A stretch of 64,000 nucleotides of DNA from UBA7672 sp963718145 (lineage in GTDB: Bacteria; Pseudomonadota; Alphaproteobacteria; Caulobacterales; Hyphomonadaceae): positions 124,001 through 188,000 of the forward strand of contig CAVQYJ010000020.1 of the NCBI GenBank assembly GCA_963718145.1. The letters are read 5' to 3'. This document shows, piece by piece, positions 28,786-39,802 of the stretch. The translations under genes and the position numbers were made by a program. How positions within the stretch are numbered: the first letter of the stretch is position 1; each line of letters begins with the position of its first letter. The notes below the pieces were generated by a model. It made no database searches. It worked only from the letters and a program-made list of their open reading frames with translations, and was not told where the DNA came from.

Positions 28786-29790
28786 GTGACGACGGCGCGA
28801 GACGACCGCGAGGGAGAGTGCACCGAGCTGCTCCAGCAGCTCATCCGCAACGCCTGCGTGAACGACGGTCGGTCGAGTCCGGGCAGCGAGGTCCGCAGCG
28901 CCGATCTGCTCGCGACCTACCTCGAGGGCACGGCGCTCGACATCGAGACCTACGAGCCCGAGCCCGGGCCGCACGAGCCTCGTCGCCCGCATCGAGGGCA
29001 CGCGACCCCGAGGCGCCGACGCTGCTGCTGATGGGCCACACCGACGTCGTGCCGGTGAACCCCGACGGCTGGCGAGCGCGATCCGTTCGGCGGCGAGCTC
29101 GTCGACGGCGAGGTGTGGGGTCGCGGCGCGGTCGACATGCTGAACCTCACCGCGTCGATGGCCGTGGCCACGCAAGCGGCTGGCGCGTCGGGCTTCCGCC
29201 CGAGGGCACGCTCGATCTACCTGCGGTCGCCGACGAGGAGGCGCTCGGCGAGTACGGCGCCGAGTACCTCGTCGACCACGAGCGCGACGCCGTGCGGGCC
29301 GACTACGTCATCACCGAGTCGGGTGGCATCCCGATCCCGTCGCCGGCGGGCTGAAGCTGCCGGTCATCGTGGGCGAGAAGGGCGCGTACTGGTGCACGCT
29401 CCGCGTGCGCGGCACGCCGGGCCACGGCTCGCAGCCCTACCGGACCGACAACGCGCTGGTGACCGCGGCCGAGGTCGTCCGCCGCATCGACGCAGTACCG
29501 GCCCGAGACGCAGATCCACGACGTGTGGCGGCGGTTCATCGAGTCGATGGGCTACCCCGACGAGATCACCGAGCCCGCTGCTGTCGCCCGACGGCCTCGA
29601 CGAGATGCTCGACGGCGCTCCCGCTCGGCATGGCCCGCCAGTTCCACGCCTGCACGCACACGACCTTCGCGCCCGAACATCATCCACGGCGGCGTCGAAG
29701 ATCAACACCATCCCCGACATGGTCGAGCTGCAGGTCGACATCCGCACGCTGCCGGGGCAGACCAGCGACGACGTCCGCGAGATCGGCGGG
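28786..29790 (+). CDS. M20 family metallopeptidase (dipeptidase/deacylase), C-terminus lost at join, frameshifted
   Basis: GTG 28786 starts 'TTARDDREGECTELLQQLIRN'. After repair the order is 'LVARIEGTDPEAPTLLLMGHTDVVPV' (first zinc ligands), 'DPFGGELVDGEVWGRGAVDM' (bridging Asp), 'VADEEALGEYGAEYLV' (catalytic Glu pair), and the dimerisation domain 'KGAYWCTLRVRGTPGHGS' to 'VELQVDIRTLPGQTSDDVRE'. At least six single-base insertions are seen, for example a C between Thr and Asp codons in 'EGTDPEAP' near 29,004. The last zinc-ligand segment is absent because unrelated DNA starts at about 29,785. Confidence 0.8.
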
Positions 29791-29795
29791 GCCTA
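29780..29795. other. Join between actinobacterial and alphaproteobacterial blocks
   Basis: M20 peptidase sequence ends in 'SDDVREI' and is followed at once, in an open frame, by a proline-rich tail whose codon usage matches the alphaproteobacterial genes to the right. The M20 protein lacks its C-terminal domain. No IS end or repeat marks the site. Confidence 0.7.
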
Positions 29796-29997
29796 TTCCG
29801 TGCGGAAGGTCCTCAGCGTGAACGGCAAGCCGCCGCCGCCCTACCAGCCCACGCCCCTGCCCCCACGCCTGCCGGCCGACGAGCGCCAGCCCGGTGACGC
29901 GCCGCTGGTGCAGCCGGAGACCTCAGCGCCGGTCCAGCCCGAACGCTTCCCTGACGACCTGCCTCTCGATGAGCCGCCGCCGGACGCGCCGTTTTGA
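29791..29997 (+). CDS. C-terminal fragment of a proline-rich protein
   Basis: About 68 residues ending at a TGA at 29997: 'YSVRKVLSVNGKPPPPYQP' followed by a Pro/Glu/Asp-rich tail ('LPLDEPPPDAPF'). The 5' part is missing because the sequence joins other DNA at about 29,790. I do not recognise the parent protein. The low-complexity acidic proline-rich tail resembles C-termini of alphaproteobacterial envelope proteins, but this is only a guess. Confidence 0.45.
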   Translation, partial: AYSVRKVLSVNGKPPPPYQPTPLPPRLPADERQPGDAPLVQPETSAPVQPERFPDDLPLDEPPPDAPF

Positions 29998-30067
29998 CCT
30001 GCGGCATTGTTTCTCGATGCCTTGAAGGCTTGTTGGAAGGTTCGGGCGCCTTCATCATATCTGCCTC

Positions 30068-30776
30068 ATGACGGATCTGGCGCGCCATCACCCACCGCAT
30101 GGTATGTCCGACCACATCGGGCTGGGCATCACGCGGTTCCTGCGCTTCTTCGCCGACACGTTTTTCGCGAAGAGATACGGCCATCGCGCCATCGTGCTGG
30201 AAACGGTGGCGGCCGTGCCCGGCATGGTCGGCGGCATGATGAACCATCTGAAGTCGCTGCGGCGCATGCGCGATGATGACGGCTGGATCAAAGAGCTGCT
30301 CGAGGAGGCCGAGAACGAGCGCATGCACCTGATGGCGTTCGTGGCGCTGTTCAAGCCGAACTGGTTCGAGCGGGTGCTGGTGCTGATCGCGCAGGGCGTG
30401 TTCTGGAACATCTACTTCCTGATCTACCTGTTCGCGCCCCGGACGGCGCACCGGACGATCGGGTATTTCGAGGAGGAAGCCGTGGTCTCGCTACACGCAG
30501 TTCCTGAGCGAGATCGATGAAGGCCGGATCGAGAATGTGCCGGCGCCGAAGCTGGCGATCGACTACTGGAAGATGGCGCCCGAAGCGCGGTTGCGCGATC
30601 TCGTGATTGCCGTGCGCGCCGACGAGGCCAAGCATCGCGACGTGAACCACGGCTATGCGGCGAAGCTGGATGCGACAAGGACGCCGGGGGCGCGGATCGG
30701 CGAAGGCGACGGCGAGCTTCCCGAGAATCCCGAACAACATAGCCCGCGACCGGCGGCGCCGATGACAAGGACCTGA
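30068..30776 (+). CDS. Alternative oxidase (cyanide-insensitive ubiquinol oxidase), one frameshift
   Basis: A di-iron membrane-bound ubiquinol oxidase that reduces oxygen to water without proton pumping. All ligands are visible: Glu45 in 'VLETVAAVPGM', Glu84 and His87 in 'ENERMHL', Glu in 'YFEEEAVVS', and Glu/His in 'RADEAKHRDVNH'. Two hydrophobic hairpin segments lie at 'LETVAAVPGMVGGMM' and 'IAQGVFWNIYFLIYLF'. One inserted C near 30,491, between Ser and Tyr codons, splits the frame ('EEEAVVS' then 'YTQFLSEIDEG'). Bacterial AOX occurs in some alphaproteobacteria such as Novosphingobium. It gives respiration resistant to cyanide, nitric oxide or sulfide. Confidence 0.9.
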
Positions 30777-30801
30777 CGAGCAACTTTCACGCCGTCAGTG
30801 T

Positions 30802-31890
30802 TCAGGCCTTCGCGCCCTTCTTGCCCGCGCCGTAAACAGGCGCGCTGGCGGCGGAGACTTCGTCGAGCGGCCAGCGGGCGCGGGCGGGCGTGTCCAGCGG
30901 GTCAGACAGCCCCAGTCGAAGGCGCTCGGCGCCGGCCAGCGCGATCATGGCGGCGTTGTCGGTGCACCATTTCAGTGGCGGCGCAGCGAAACGGAAGCCA
31001 GCGCGGCGGGACTCGGCTTCGAGACGGGCGCGCAGGGCCGTGTTGGCGGCGACGCCCCCGGCGACGACGAAAATGTGGCTGTCCGAGAGATGCGAGACCA
31101 GTTCCATCGCACGGGCGGAGCGGGCGGCCAGGATGTCGGCGACTGCGGCCTGAAAGCTGGCGCAGACGTCGGCGCAACGCGTCTCGGTCAGTGGCCCTTC
31201 TTCTACGGCGCGGCGCACGGCGGTCTTGAGGCCAGAGAAGCTCATGTCGAGGCCAGGGCGATCGAGCAGCGGGCGCGGCAGATCGATGGCGAAGGGATTG
31301 CCCTGCTCGGCTTCGCGCTCGACGGCGGGCCCGCCGGCGCCAGCAAGGCCGAGGAGTTTGGCGGTCTTGTCGAACGCTTCGCCTGCTGCATCGTCGATGG
31401 TTGAACCGAGGCGCTGGTAGCGGCCGACGCCCTCCACGAACACGAACTGGCAATGTCCGCCGGAGACCAGGAGCAACAGGTAGGGAAACGGAATGTCTTC
31501 GGACAGGCGCGGCGAAAGCGCGTGGCCTTCGAGGTGGTTCACGGCGACGAGCGGCAGGCCGCGCGCAAGCGCGATGGCCTTTGCGGTTGAAAGGCCGACC
31601 ATAACCCCGCCGATAAGGCCAGGGCCGGCGGTCGCTGCGATGCCGGAGAGCCCGCCCCAGGTCTCGCCGGCGTGCTGCATGACCAGCCGAATCAGGCCGT
31701 CGATGCGTTCGACATGGGCGCGGGCTGCGATCTCCGGGACGACGCCGCCATAAAGGGCGTGGTCGGAGGTCTGGCTGGCGATGCGCTCGGCGAGGACTTC
31801 GACGCCGTTCGGAGACAGGCGCACGACGGCCGCAGCGGTTTCATCGCAGCTCGTCTCGAGGCCCAGTACGGTAAGCGTGTCTTGCGTCAT
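30802..31890 (-). CDS. tsaD: tRNA N6-adenosine threonylcarbamoyltransferase TsaD
   Basis: Intact 362-residue protein. 'VLGLETSCDETAAAVV' is the N-terminal ASKHA phosphate-binding segment, 'VNHLEGHALS' gives the metal-binding HxxxH, and 'LLLVSGGHCQFVFVEG' and 'VAGGVAANTALRARLE' complete the nucleotide site. It transfers the threonylcarbamoyl group from TC-AMP to A37 of ANN-decoding tRNAs, with TsaB and TsaE. It is divergent from hemC with 44 bp between starts, an arrangement common in alphaproteobacteria. Confidence 0.95.
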   Translation of the reverse strand: MTQDTLTVLGLETSCDETAAAVVRLSPNGVEVLAERIASQTSDHALYGGVVPEIAARAHVERIDGLIRLVMQHAGETWGGLSGIAATAGPGLIGGVMVGLSTAKAIALARGLPLVAVNHLEGHALSPRLSEDIPFPYLLLLVSGGHCQFVFVEGVGRYQRLGSTIDDAAGEAFDKTAKLLGLAGAGGPAVEREAEQGNPFAIDLPRPLLDRPGLDMSFSGLKTAVRRAVEEGPLTETRCADVCASFQAAVADILAARSARAMELVSHLSDSHIFVVAGGVAANTALRARLEAESRRAGFRFAAPPLKWCTDNAAMIALAGAERLRLGLSDPLDTPARARWPLDEVSAASAPVYGAGKKGAKA

Positions 31891-31934
31891 TGCGGCGGCG
31901 CTTGTACGCCGCGAGCGAGGCTGAAGGAACCCCT

Positions 31935-32879
31935 ATGCCGCATGCGCCCGGCCCTGAGGCAAAGCTTGTCCGCATCGGCGCCCGCGGATCACCTCTCGCG
32001 CTGGTGCAGGCGAACTATTTTGCTGATCTCCTGAAAGCCGTGGGAGGCATCGAGACCTCGATCCACCCCTTCACCACGACCGGCGACAAGATCCTCGACA
32101 AGCCGCTGCAGGATGCCGGCGGCAAGGGGCTGTTCACCAAGGAGCTCGATCGCGCGCAGGAAGTGAGCGAGATCGACGTGGCGGTGCACTCGCTGAAGGA
32201 CGTGACCGTCACCCTGCCTGAGCACATCTATCTTGCGGCCTTCCTGCCTCGCGAGGATCCGCGCGACTGCCTGATCGGGCCGTGGGCGCGCATCGCGGAC
32301 CTGCCGTACGGCGCAGTGATCGGCACGTCGAGCATCCGCCGCAAGTCGCAGCTGATGGCCATACGGCCGGATCTCAAGCCCGTGACATTCCGGGGCAATG
32401 TGCAGACGCGGCTGCGCAAGCTCGCCGAGGGAGAGGCGCAGGCGACGATCCTGGCGGCGGCGGGTCTCAAGCGGCTGGGCATGCTCGACCGGGCGGCAGG
32501 CATCATCCCGTCCGAGGACATGCTGCCCTCGGGCGGCCAGGGCATTATCGGGGTCACGCTGCGCAAGGACGCACCGGACTGGCTGCAGGACGCGTGCAGC
32601 GAAGTTGACGACCGCAATGCGCGCCTCGCCGCCATCGCCGAGCGCGCGTTCCTGAGGCGGCTCGACGGGTCGTGCCGCACACCGATCGCGGCGCATTTTC
32701 ACCTGACGCCGGGCGGCGCGGTGATGGCAGGCGAAGTTCTTTCCGACGCGGGCGACCGGCGCTGGCGGGCCGAAGGCAAGCTTGCAGGCGCGCCGGACGA
32801 AGCGCAGGCCGAGACGCTGGGCCTGTCTCTCGCCGAACAGGTCGCGGCGAGGCGTGACCAGGACCTCGGCGCGGGATGA
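31935..32879 (+). CDS. hemC: Hydroxymethylbilane synthase (porphobilinogen deaminase)
   Basis: Start at ATG 31935 after GAAGGAAC; an in-frame ATG at 31890 is possible but would overlap tsaD. Domains 1 and 2 are recognisable from 'VRIGARGSPLALVQA', 'GKGLFTKELDRAQEVSEIDVAVHSLKDV', 'IGTSSIRRKSQL' and 'FRGNVQTRLRKL'. The dipyrromethane cofactor is attached to Cys247 in 'LDGSCRTPIAAH'. It polymerises four porphobilinogen units into hydroxymethylbilane in haem synthesis. The stop overlaps the hemD start (ATGA), so the two are translationally coupled. Confidence 0.95.
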   Translation: MPHAPGPEAKLVRIGARGSPLALVQANYFADLLKAVGGIETSIHPFTTTGDKILDKPLQDAGGKGLFTKELDRAQEVSEIDVAVHSLKDVTVTLPEHIYLAAFLPREDPRDCLIGPWARIADLPYGAVIGTSSIRRKSQLMAIRPDLKPVTFRGNVQTRLRKLAEGEAQATILAAAGLKRLGMLDRAAGIIPSEDMLPSGGQGIIGVTLRKDAPDWLQDACSEVDDRNARLAAIAERAFLRRLDGSCRTPIAAHFHLTPGGAVMAGEVLSDAGDRRWRAEGKLAGAPDEAQAETLGLSLAEQVAARRDQDLGAG

Positions 32880-33577
32880 CGCGTGTCCTCGTCACCCGCA
32901 GCGAGCCAGGCGCATCGGAAACTGCGGGGCGGCTGGCAAGGCTGGGCCATCAGCCAATCGTCGAGCCGCTGTTCGGTCTCGAAGCCATTCCCGCCACGCC
33001 GCCCCCTTTCGATGCCCTCGCGTTCACGAGCGCCAACGGCGTGCGGGCATTCGCTAGGCTCAGCGCGCCGCGTGACGCACTCGTGTTCTGCGTCGGCAGG
33101 CGCACGGCCGAGGCGGCGCGCGAAGCCGGCTTTGGCGACGTGCAGTCGGCGAATGGCGATCTCGCGGCGCTGTCCCGCCTGATCGCAGACAAGCTCGCGC
33201 CGGGCCAGCACTTGTTGCACTCGGGAAACGAAGACAGCCGCGGAGACCTCGCCAGACAGCTGGCGGCGCATGGAATCTCTGCCGTGTTCGTGCCGACCTA
33301 TCGGGCAGCCGCGGCCGTGAAACCAGGTCCGGTTCTCGCGGCTCACCTGCGAGGCGAGCCGCAATTCAAGGCCGTGCTGATCCATTCGCCGCGAGGAGCG
33401 TCAATTCTGGCTGGATTCCTGAAAGCGGCTTCCGCGGCGGCGCCGGTCGATATCGCTGCGATCTCACGTGCAGCGGCCCAGCCCCTGGACGGGCTGGTGC
33501 GCCGCGCCTTGGTCGCGGCGACGCCCGACGAGGCGGGGCTGTTCGCCGCACTCGCAAAACTTCCCGATTTCGGTTGA
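32876..33577 (+). CDS. hemD: Uroporphyrinogen-III synthase
   Basis: 233-residue intact protein overlapping hemC by 4 bp. 'TRVLVTRSEPGASETAGRLARLGHQPIVEPLF' is the typical HemD start, and 'FDALAFTSANGVRAFA' and 'AVLIHSPRGASILAGFL' mark the two lobes around the active-site cleft. It cyclises hydroxymethylbilane with inversion of ring D. The family is poorly conserved, so the hemC position strengthens the call. The mitofilin-like gene follows 61 bp later. Confidence 0.92.
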   Translation: MTRVLVTRSEPGASETAGRLARLGHQPIVEPLFGLEAIPATPPPFDALAFTSANGVRAFARLSAPRDALVFCVGRRTAEAAREAGFGDVQSANGDLAALSRLIADKLAPGQHLLHSGNEDSRGDLARQLAAHGISAVFVPTYRAAAAVKPGPVLAAHLRGEPQFKAVLIHSPRGASILAGFLKAASAAAPVDIAAISRAAAQPLDGLVRRALVAATPDEAGLFAALAKLPDFG

Positions 33578-33638
33578 GGACGACGGCAACGCTCCGCTAT
33601 CCTGCCCAGCGGCGAACCGCCAACAGGGTGCCAGGGCG

Positions 33639-34955
33639 ATGACTGGGGCAGTGTCGGACGACCCACGACCGATCGATGCGGAGTACGAGCTTGCCGGCGA
33701 GACCGCCGAAGCCGTGTCCAAGCGCGGCTTACCGCAACCCATGCGCTCCAAGTCCATCGGGCTGTCGGAACTGCTGATTGCAAGCGCAAGCGCCTCGGTG
33801 CTCGGCGCAGTGATGGCGATCGTGGTGACCAGTGCAAACTCCGGAGCGGAGACGGGAACGCTGGCGCGCGAGATTGATGCGCTGAACCGCTCGCATGACG
33901 ACCTTGCGATCAAGACGGACCAGGCCGGCGCTGACGTGGTCGCAATTCGCGCGCGGCTCGACGCGCAGGCAGAACGCCTCGACCGGCAGAATGCTGACGA
34001 GATGGCGCTGCGCTCCGAGATCGCCGCGGTGGCGGGACAGGTTTCGGCGCTCTCAGGCGCTGGTCCAGGAACCGGAGCGCCGATCGAAGGGGCGGTCGCC
34101 AGCAATTCGCCGCTGGGCGTGCTGCTCTCACGCCTCAACCGGGTCGAGAACGTGATCGCCGATGACGCCAGCGCGCCGCAGACGACGCGGCAGATGCAGC
34201 GCGCGATCGAAGACCTGACGGCCAAGTCGGACACGCTCGCGGAGGCGAACGCTACGCTGGCCGATGCGCTCGACAAGCGGCAGCAGGCGCTGGCGGCGCT
34301 GGAAGCGGGGCTGAAGTCCGTTTCTGATGACATGGACGTGGTGCGCGGGCGCGTGGTGCAGGATCAACGGCTCGGAGAAGCGCTTGGGATCGTGCAGCGT
34401 TCGGCGACGATCGCGGCGATGGGCCCTGCGCCCGTAAAGGCAGCGGAAGAGTCGCGCACCATCCGAGCGCTGTCATCGCTCGAGACTGCAGCGCAGCGCG
34501 GGGGAACATTTCTGCCTCAGCAGCAGGTGCTGGCCTCTCTCCTGCCCCAGGATGATCAGGTGGCGGATCTTGCGATCCTTGCCGCGCGTGGCGCGCCCGC
34601 GCTGGACGAGTTGAAGCATGATTTCAGCGATGCGGCCCGCAATGCCCTGCGCATTTCCGCGGAGCGCTCTGACGATGGCTGGAACTGGCTTCGGCCGGAA
34701 GCGGCGGAGCGTATGCGGGGACCGGTAAACTCCACCACCGACATCATCGCCGAGGCGCGGCGATCACTCGATGCGGGCGATGCCCGGGGCGCAGTCGAGG
34801 CGATCAACGCCATGTCGGGCCCGCCAGCGCGGGCCTTCGGCAAGTGGCGCAGCGCGGCTCTGCGCCGGGCCGAACTCGACGAAAGGTTAGAGACGCTGAA
34901 CCGCCGCCTAGTCGGCGCGTCGGCCGAGCCGTTGCGTGTCGGCCAGGATAGCTAG
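33639..34955 (+). CDS. Mitofilin-like inner-membrane protein (alphaproteobacterial COG4223 type)
   Basis: Intact 438-residue protein: a short acidic cytoplasmic N-terminus, one TM segment ('IGLSELLIASASASVLGAVMAIVVT'), then long heptad-rich coiled coils ('LAREIDALNRSHDDLAIKTDQ' to 'DALDKRQQALAALEAGLKSV'). The helical C-terminal domain ('LNSTTDIIAEARRSLDAGD', 'AFGKWRSAALRRAELDERLETLNR') fits the mitofilin signature. The gene sits downstream of hemC-hemD, as in many alphaproteobacteria, where homologues shape intracytoplasmic or envelope membranes. Membrane topology is seen; a cristae-like role here is inference. Confidence 0.8.
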   Translation: MTGAVSDDPRPIDAEYELAGETAEAVSKRGLPQPMRSKSIGLSELLIASASASVLGAVMAIVVTSANSGAETGTLAREIDALNRSHDDLAIKTDQAGADVVAIRARLDAQAERLDRQNADEMALRSEIAAVAGQVSALSGAGPGTGAPIEGAVASNSPLGVLLSRLNRVENVIADDASAPQTTRQMQRAIEDLTAKSDTLAEANATLADALDKRQQALAALEAGLKSVSDDMDVVRGRVVQDQRLGEALGIVQRSATIAAMGPAPVKAAEESRTIRALSSLETAAQRGGTFLPQQQVLASLLPQDDQVADLAILAARGAPALDELKHDFSDAARNALRISAERSDDGWNWLRPEAAERMRGPVNSTTDIIAEARRSLDAGDARGAVEAINAMSGPPARAFGKWRSAALRRAELDERLETLNRRLVGASAEPLRVGQDS

Positions 34956-35077
34956 GCTCAATACGAAATCATGATTACTTACGTTGGCGTCATCGCGCTG
35001 GCGCGGATGTGTCCGCACGTGTCTTGCCGCGCCACCCTCTTCCCCTATCGTCCGTCGCATATTGCTGGAGGACGCCT

Positions 35078-35917
35078 TTGATCCGTATCTCGCTTTCACT
35101 TCTTGCGGTCGCCGCGCTGGCTGCCTGCATTTCGCCGGTCGAGGCGCCGAGGGCCGCCGCGCAGGCGCCGGCGGCCGCCAGCGTGGGCGATCCGCAACTT
35201 GCGTCCGCCATCGCTAATGCGAAGCGGCAGGAAGCGCACAGGGTGCGCGACATCCACCGTCATCCTGCGGAGACGCTCGGCTTTTTCGGCGTGAAGCCGA
35301 ACATGACCGTGATCGAGATCGCACCGGGCTCGGGCTACTATGCCGAGATCCTATCGCCCTATCTGAAATCTGGAGGCGGAAGATACATCGCTACCGGCAA
35401 CCCGATCGCCATCGTGTCCGACCAGGCTGCGTGGGGTCCGCAGACCTATGTGCCGTTCAGCCGGGATTCAGGGCCGCTTGGCGCGTCTGCATCCGCGGAC
35501 ATGGTGATCACCTTCCGCAACATCCACAACTGGCTGTGGCAGCCGGGCATGGTCGATAAGGCGATGGTGGACTTCGCAGCCGTACTGAAGCCTGGCGGCG
35601 TGCTGGGTGTGGTGGAGCACCGCGCTGACCCGCGGGCGGAGACGGTCGCCAACGGGCGCACGGCGAGCGATGGCTACGTATCGAAGGCGACCATCGTCGC
35701 GGCGGCGCAAAAAGCGGGACTGGTGCTTGAGGCTGAATCCAACGTCAACGCCAACCCGAAGGACACGAAGGATCACCCATTCGGCGTGTGGACCCTGCCG
35801 CCAAACTCGCGCACATCGCAGACCGGCGTGGCGACCCCGACCGACTTCAACCCGGAGAAATACAAGGCGGTGGGCGAGAGCGACCGGCACACGCTGAGAT
35901 TTCGCAAACCGGCCTAA
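35078..35917 (+). CDS. Lipoprotein-type SAM-dependent methyltransferase (COG4798)
   Basis: I chose the TTG at 35078 because GGAGG lies 6 nt upstream and 'IRISLSLLAVAALAAC' directly forms a lipoprotein signal with lipobox LAAC. The class I Rossmann motif is 'VIEIAPGSGYYAEILSPYL', followed by 'ASADMVITFRNIHNWL' and 'LKPGGVLGVVEHRAD'. This predicted exported methyltransferase family is common in Hyphomonadaceae and sphingomonads. An exported SAM-binding fold is odd, since SAM is cytoplasmic, so it may bind another ligand or no longer be an enzyme. Length is about 279 aa. Confidence 0.8.
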   Translation: MIRISLSLLAVAALAACISPVEAPRAAAQAPAAASVGDPQLASAIANAKRQEAHRVRDIHRHPAETLGFFGVKPNMTVIEIAPGSGYYAEILSPYLKSGGGRYIATGNPIAIVSDQAAWGPQTYVPFSRDSGPLGASASADMVITFRNIHNWLWQPGMVDKAMVDFAAVLKPGGVLGVVEHRADPRAETVANGRTASDGYVSKATIVAAAQKAGLVLEAESNVNANPKDTKDHPFGVWTLPPNSRTSQTGVATPTDFNPEKYKAVGESDRHTLRFRKPA

Positions 35918-35981
35918 GAACCGGCATTGCTGCAAGAGTCCGGAATAAATGCGGCCTCGACAGGGTTGCAGCAGCTGAACC

Positions 35982-36011
35982 TTGCCTTGTTAACCCTCTC
36001 CGGGTTATAGC
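35982..36011 (+). promoter_or_regulatory. Likely sigma-70 promoter of tRNA-Thr
   Basis: TTGCCT (35982-35987) and TATAGC (36006-36011) are separated by 18 bp. Transcription would start about 8-10 bp before the mature tRNA 5' end at 36027. Confidence 0.5.
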
Positions 36012-36026
36012 GCCCGCCACGAGTAG

Positions 36027-36102
36027 GCTGCCTTAGCTCAGCTGGTAGAGCACCGCATTCGTAATGCGGGGGTCAGGTGTTCAAGTCACCTAGGCAGCAC
36101 CA
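36027..36102 (+). tRNA. tRNA-Thr(CGT), with encoded CCA
   Basis: A full cloverleaf can be folded: acceptor GCTGCCT/AGGCAGC, D arm around GCTCAGCTGGTAGAGC, anticodon stem CCGCA/TGCGG with loop TTCGTAA (anticodon CGT), and T arm AGGTGTTCAAGTCACCT. The discriminator A is followed by an encoded CCA (36100-36102). It reads ACG codons. Confidence 0.93.
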
Positions 36103-36740
36103 CTGGTTCGGTTGGCCCATGCCCCCGCCTGCCGAGCCTTTCGTTCGGCACAAAGCTGACGGCGAAGAGCGATGTCACGTTCGCGATTCTTGGCCTTCCA
36201 TTTGCGCGCCTCCCCGATGTGCTGGATGGGCGCATATGGGCGCTCATCCACGTTCCGAGGTCCAGCGCAGGCGGGGGAGGAAACAGGGCGAACGCCCGGC
36301 CTAGGGTGGCGTCAACGCCCATGGGCGGCCTCCCCGGCCCGGGCTTTCGCTGCCGCACCTCGTGTCGGCATGCACGCATTGCAGCGCCGCGACGTCAGCT
36401 GCCGTGCAGAAAGACGAAGTTTTGCTGGGTTCCCCGTTTCGTGATGGCGCTGAACCGGACGCTGCAGCGCGGATGCCAGCAATGTCTTACGGCGTAGACC
36501 GGCCAGCCACCGCGTTTCCGACACGCCATTGCTGGCGCCGCATAGACCGGATCTACGAACCATTGCGGTCAGACCTGAAAGTGACCTGCGATGTTCTGCT
36601 GCTCGCCCTGCCTTGCCTCTGGAGAAGCGGCATCGTGCCTTCGGGCTCGTCATTCGGGAGATCGATCAAGGCGCCTGCCAGAGGCGCGAGGGCTTATCGA
36701 GCGGCGCCATCGACGAGGCGTCAGCGAAGTGTTTGACCGT
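36103..36740. other. 638-bp gap after tRNA-Thr with no recognisable gene
   Basis: Only short overlapping frames with no recognisable motif occur here, and none has a convincing ribosome binding site. The region adjoins the tRNA 3' end, a common integration point, but I found no integrase remnant or second copy of the tRNA tail. Confidence 0.5.
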
Positions 36741-37133
36741 TCAGGTCGACGTCGCCAGGCTTTTCGCATGTATAGCGATCACCTGGCCCATGGCCTTGAA
36801 CAAAGCTTTCATCGCCACCGGTTTCATCATGACGTCGTCGGCGCCGCCGGCGAGGCAGGTTTCACGGATATCGAGCGACGTGTCAGCGGTGACGACAATG
36901 ATCGGCAACCGGGCCTTAGCATCGCCCCGTGCGCGAATGTGCTTGATTGCGGTCAGGCCATCCATTCCCGGCATCCTGAGGTCCATCAGGATCACCGAAT
37001 ACTCGCCGGCTTCGACCATCTTCAGGCCGGTCTCGCCATCGGGCGCTTCTTCCATGACGACGCCAGCGAGCTGCAGCATGTCGCGTACAACGCGCCGATT
37101 CATCGAGTCGTCATCGACAAAGAGGACACGCAT
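36741..37133 (-). CDS. Single-domain response regulator
   Basis: 130-residue receiver from ATG 37133. The acidic pocket is in 'MRVLFVDDDSMNRRVV', the phosphoacceptor is Asp51 in 'VILMDLRMPGMDGL', Thr is in 'IIVVTADTS' and Lys in 'DDVMMKPVAM'. It has no output domain, so it would act as a phosphate shuttle or by protein contact (CheY/DivK-like). It lies 37 bp after the TPR-kinase stop on the same strand. That kinase has a C-terminal receiver lacking its aspartate, so this protein is a good candidate for its phosphate acceptor. Confidence 0.88.
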   Translation of the reverse strand: MRVLFVDDDSMNRRVVRDMLQLAGVVMEEAPDGETGLKMVEAGEYSVILMDLRMPGMDGLTAIKHIRARGDAKARLPIIVVTADTSLDIRETCLAGGADDVMMKPVAMKALFKAMGQVIAIHAKSLATST

Positions 37134-37170
37134 CTGACTTCCCACTCCGTGACGGACAGGCCCGACCGGG

Positions 37171-39644
<2,474 letters not shown>

Positions 39645-39728
39645 CGTCGGATTCCGGACCTTGATACGTGCTTGTAACGGAAATTGGCTACCATCCCGCT
39701 AACGCTTCGCCCTGCACGGACAAGCAGA

Positions 39729-39757
39729 AGGGCCGCCTGGTTGCTCCGGACGGCCCT
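39729..39757 (-). terminator. Hairpin downstream of the S8 autotransporter gene
   Basis: Arms AGGGCCG and CGGCCCT with a 15-nt loop, 46 bp beyond the S8 stop on its transcribed strand. No T-run follows, so a factor-independent terminator is uncertain. Confidence 0.4.
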
Positions 39758-39802
39758 CCCTCGATCACGTTAACCGCAGCCTGAGACGGCGGTCGCGCCA
39801 GG

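Noticed and set aside
26540..29780. Horizontal gene transfer of an actinobacterial island
   Set aside because: Both edges cut genes in mid-coding sequence, no integrase, IS or repeat is present, and the three gene sets belong to different phyla. A contig misjoin explains this more simply.
36103..36740. Genomic island integrated at tRNA-Thr
   Set aside because: No integrase or duplicated tRNA 3' end was found nearby, and the next recognisable genes are ordinary two-component genes.
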